This document shows positions 61,802 to 64,000 of a stretch of DNA of 64,000 nt, piece after piece. The notes under the pieces were generated by a model that searched no databases, had not been told where the DNA came from, and was given only the letters and a program-made list of their open reading frames with translations. This stretch comes from Novakomyces olei. Its lineage: Eukaryota; Ascomycota; Novakomycetes; Novakomycetales; Novakomycetaceae. The position numbers and the translations under genes were made by a program. Positions within the stretch are counted from its first letter, which is position 1; each line of letters starts with the position of its first letter. Where the stretch lies: assembly GCA_016906335.1 (NCBI GenBank), contig JADEYG010000003.1, positions 1,116,001-1,180,000 of the forward strand, in the 5' to 3' direction.

Positions 61802-63479
61802 TCATAAAAAGTACTCTGATCGTCTAATGCGCGCGGGTATCTGCCGAAGCTCATCAGGCAGTAAATAAAAGTCAGTATTTCAAGCAAAAACAAAACAAAA
61901 CAAAATGAAATGAAATAAAATAAAATAAAATAAAAACTATTATTTCATTTTTAAAAGGGAACTTATCTGCTGTGAAAATGTTAAACTCCGGGTCAAGGTC
62001 GTCACGCACTTTCATGATGCTAGCAACGTTACCGCATCGATAACAATAATTGGGTGCACTCCACACTGTAACCAAACTTTCATCCTGGAAATGATATTTA
62101 AATCCTTCTTGTACAAGTTGATGAGCACGCGCAATCAATTGCAGGCCGTTTAAATGATTGAACTATAATTAGCACGCTAAAATAAAAGATAGCGAGATTA
62201 AACGAGGAAAAGGAGGCCGAAATAAACGGAAAAAGGGACTAGATTTCTTTGGAAATATCGGGCGTCGAGCTTAATATATATAACAGGAAAGACGAGCTAC
62301 GGCGTCAATACTTCATGAAGCCGAGCCACGCGCTCTGAAACAAAAGACGCAAAGACCTCTGGAGCCTATGACTAGCGCCGTGTACAATAAGAGTACTTAT
62401 TCCCATCATAATGAACAAGAATCATTATGAAAAGCAAAACATAACATGACTTTAGAAACTATCTTACCTCTGAGGTCACTTTGGCGCCAAAAAGCCATCC
62501 AGCACCGCGGGGGGATACAGCCCAAGCATCGACCTCTGTAAAATTTAGATTGCAATCGAACAGTTAAAATGTCCCTACCTTCAGGATCTGACCACATTAA
62601 ATCACAAAAAGCTCCTTCATGAGGAATCTCCTGAGCTCGTGCAAGTATTCGAATTTGATCGAGTGTTCGCACTTCAGGGCTCAGCCCACCGTGCACACAC
62701 AAAATCTTGCCGTCTATGACAGCGGCTAATGTTAGAAAGTCAAATACTTGGCAGCAGTATTTCCAGACATTAGCATTCCCATATTTCTGCTGGCATTCGT
62801 CGTAGAAACCGTAGACTTGTGTTATCTGCCGTGACTCGTGATTTCCACGTAACAGTGTAACTTTATCCGGGTACCTTTGGGTAAGGACAAGAATTTGGGA
62901 AAAAGAAGAGGTAGCCTCAAGAAGCACAGAGACAAAAGCGTAGCAGACGGAATGGCTGATTAAATGCAAAGTTCAAGACAGCTTGAGAATGCAAACCGAC
63001 AGAAATATCGAGCCACCGATGAGACAGAGGAGGCAGAATCATCAAATAGAAAAAGACTTGTTAAATAACGATGAATTACTTTGCTTTTAGGCACATCAAA
63101 AGCGTAAAAGTCTCGAGACTAAAGTATCCCCGGTCCACAAAATCACCCTATTTTGTAAGCAGCCGTAAAAACAGCCTTTATTTCTCACCATGAATATATA
63201 ATTTGTATCGGGAACTTCGCCGCCAACTCGAAATAGCTCAAGCAGATCGTAAAACTGGCCGTGTATATCACCAGCAACTGAAACGGGGGACGAAACAGGT
63301 TGGATATTGGACTCCTCCTGTACAAATTAAAGTGTAAGTCGATCAAATTGGCGAGGTTGTACTGTTCTCCTCACCATCAAAATATCCTTGACCATCTCAC
63401 ACAAACGCTTCAGATCAGACTCGAGGAGGTGATTGCACCCGCGCACAATGTCGAGCCACTCGTCGGGTCCTCCACCCAT
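61802..63479 (-). CDS. SIT4: Protein phosphatase PP6/Sit4 catalytic subunit
   Basis: PPP-family Ser/Thr phosphatase acting with SAP subunits in cell-cycle, TOR and ER-Golgi control. There are seven exons: 63375-63479, 63189-63317, 63080-63147, 62579-62874, 62468-62535, 61967-62162 and 61802-61860, giving 306 residues (human PPP6C has 305). Metal and catalytic motifs are [33 protein letters not shown] and [13 protein letters not shown]6-type marks are [15 protein letters not shown]-like [12 protein letters not shown] and [17 protein letters not shown]. The C-terminus [20 protein letters not shown] has the family YFL end. Reaching it needs an intron with AT-AC ends (61861-61966). The other five introns are GT-AG, the shortest 41 nt. 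Confidence 0.95.
61861..61966 (-). other. AT-AC intron in the PP6 gene
   Basis: 106-nt intron reading GCAG|ATAAGTTCCC at its 5' end and TACTGACTTTTATTTAC|TGCC at its 3' end. It joins GCA-G to TG-CCT-GAT, restoring A-V-P-D. No GT-AG pair in the same phase gives the conserved tail. ATAAGT and TACTGAC are U2-type signals; the U12 signals ATATCCTT and TTCCTTAAC are absent. Confidence 0.8.
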
Positions 63480-64000
63480 GCTTGTGACGCTGACGCTGTA
63501 CGCGAACTAACGAGCTTTTGCTTTGTTTTGCTTTGTTCTATTTAATTTAATTTAATTTCTTTCCTCCCGCTCGATCGCAAATGCCGCGTAAGTTGCAAAT
63601 GATATATTAGTCAGTAATAGCAGACGAGTAATAAGCGTGAATAGAAATAAAAGGTATAAGAATAGTGTCTGACTCTGGTTTTAAAAAAATCAAAACAATA
63701 ATTCAAACAATAATTCAAGCAGTAATAAACAATAATTAAAACAATAATAGAAAAATAAATAAACAATAATAAAAAATAGATAAAACAATGGTAATATACA
63801 GCTGAATAATGCGTGTAGTATAGCAATTTTATTTGTTTAAATGTCTCTGTGCGCGGTTTGGATTATACTGAATTTTTAACTCATTCAGAGACTAAATACT
63901 AAATAATTTATAGAGGCAATCTTTCTCTGCACCTTCGTGACCTAATGCGTTAATATAGCAAGGCTTTGTCCAGGCGAGGCAAGTCGTTAGTTTAGCGGCG
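63480..64000. other. Right-edge region upstream of PP6
   Basis: 521 bp, AT-rich, with ATAATTAAAACA-type runs at 63700-63790. A T-rich and A-rich promoter is likely for PP6. No further gene was recognised before the window ends. Confidence 0.5.

Noticed and set aside
61956-61966. Conventional GT-AG models for the last PP6 intron (donor GTTCCC or GTGCGT)
   Set aside because: GTTCCC is out of phase with the conserved tail, and GTGCGT would remove the conserved IFTAVPD segment.

Overview
This is nuclear DNA from a fungus. It carries compact protein genes with many short spliceosomal introns, separated by AT-rich spacers full of simple repeats. Gene content points to an ascomycete: a Tbf1-type telobox protein, a HAT-plus-RRM Prp24, a Pet191/Coa5 homologue, a Kcs1-type inositol phosphate kinase, a fungal pseudouridine kinase/glycosidase fusion and a gelsolin-repeat protein with an N-terminus like the fungal DUF4045 family. 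Intron density and gene set suggest an early-diverging lineage (Taphrinomycotina or a basal Saccharomycotina) rather than a Saccharomyces-like yeast. That placement is inference. CTG reads as leucine at a conserved site in the ribosomal protein, so the standard code applies.

Layout. 0.7-8 kb: p23 co-chaperone (-), cohesin SCC3/STAG (-), mRNA-export adaptor YRA1 (+) with a 1-kb intron. 8-17 kb: a large gelsolin-repeat protein (-), a (TAA)n array of about 330 bp, MHF1/CENP-S (+), APP1-type phosphatidate phosphatase (-). 17-27 kb: TMA46/ZC3H15 (-), a 1484-residue low-complexity protein ending in two C2H2 fingers (-), RPL26 (+), an aldehyde dehydrogenase (-). 29-37 kb: KCS1 (+) and an orphan ORF (-). 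37-48 kb: MAK5 helicase (+), DPP1-like lipid phosphatase (+), ERG8 (-), pseudouridine bifunctional enzyme (+). 48-64 kb: TBF1 (+), COA5/PET191 (-), PRP24 (+), an MFS transporter (-), a transketolase-family enzyme (+), PP6/SIT4 phosphatase catalytic subunit (-). The genes are mostly unrelated housekeeping functions, not an operon-like cluster.

Exon joins were worked out by eye from reading frame, conserved protein sequence and splice signals; about 33 introns can be placed. Almost all share one architecture: GT at the 5' end and a CTNAY branch motif only 4-12 nt before the terminal AG. Two introns break the rule and are the most interesting things here. The long YRA1 intron has its nearest branch-like motif 28 nt from its AG. 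The last intron of the PP6 gene has AT-AC ends with U2-like signals, and the protein across that junction matches the conserved AVPD...YFL tail of the family. A second theme is telomere-like TTAGGG motifs, one of them about 85 bp upstream of RPL26, in a window that also encodes a Tbf1-like telobox protein. No rRNA, tRNA, CRISPR array or clear transposon was recognised.
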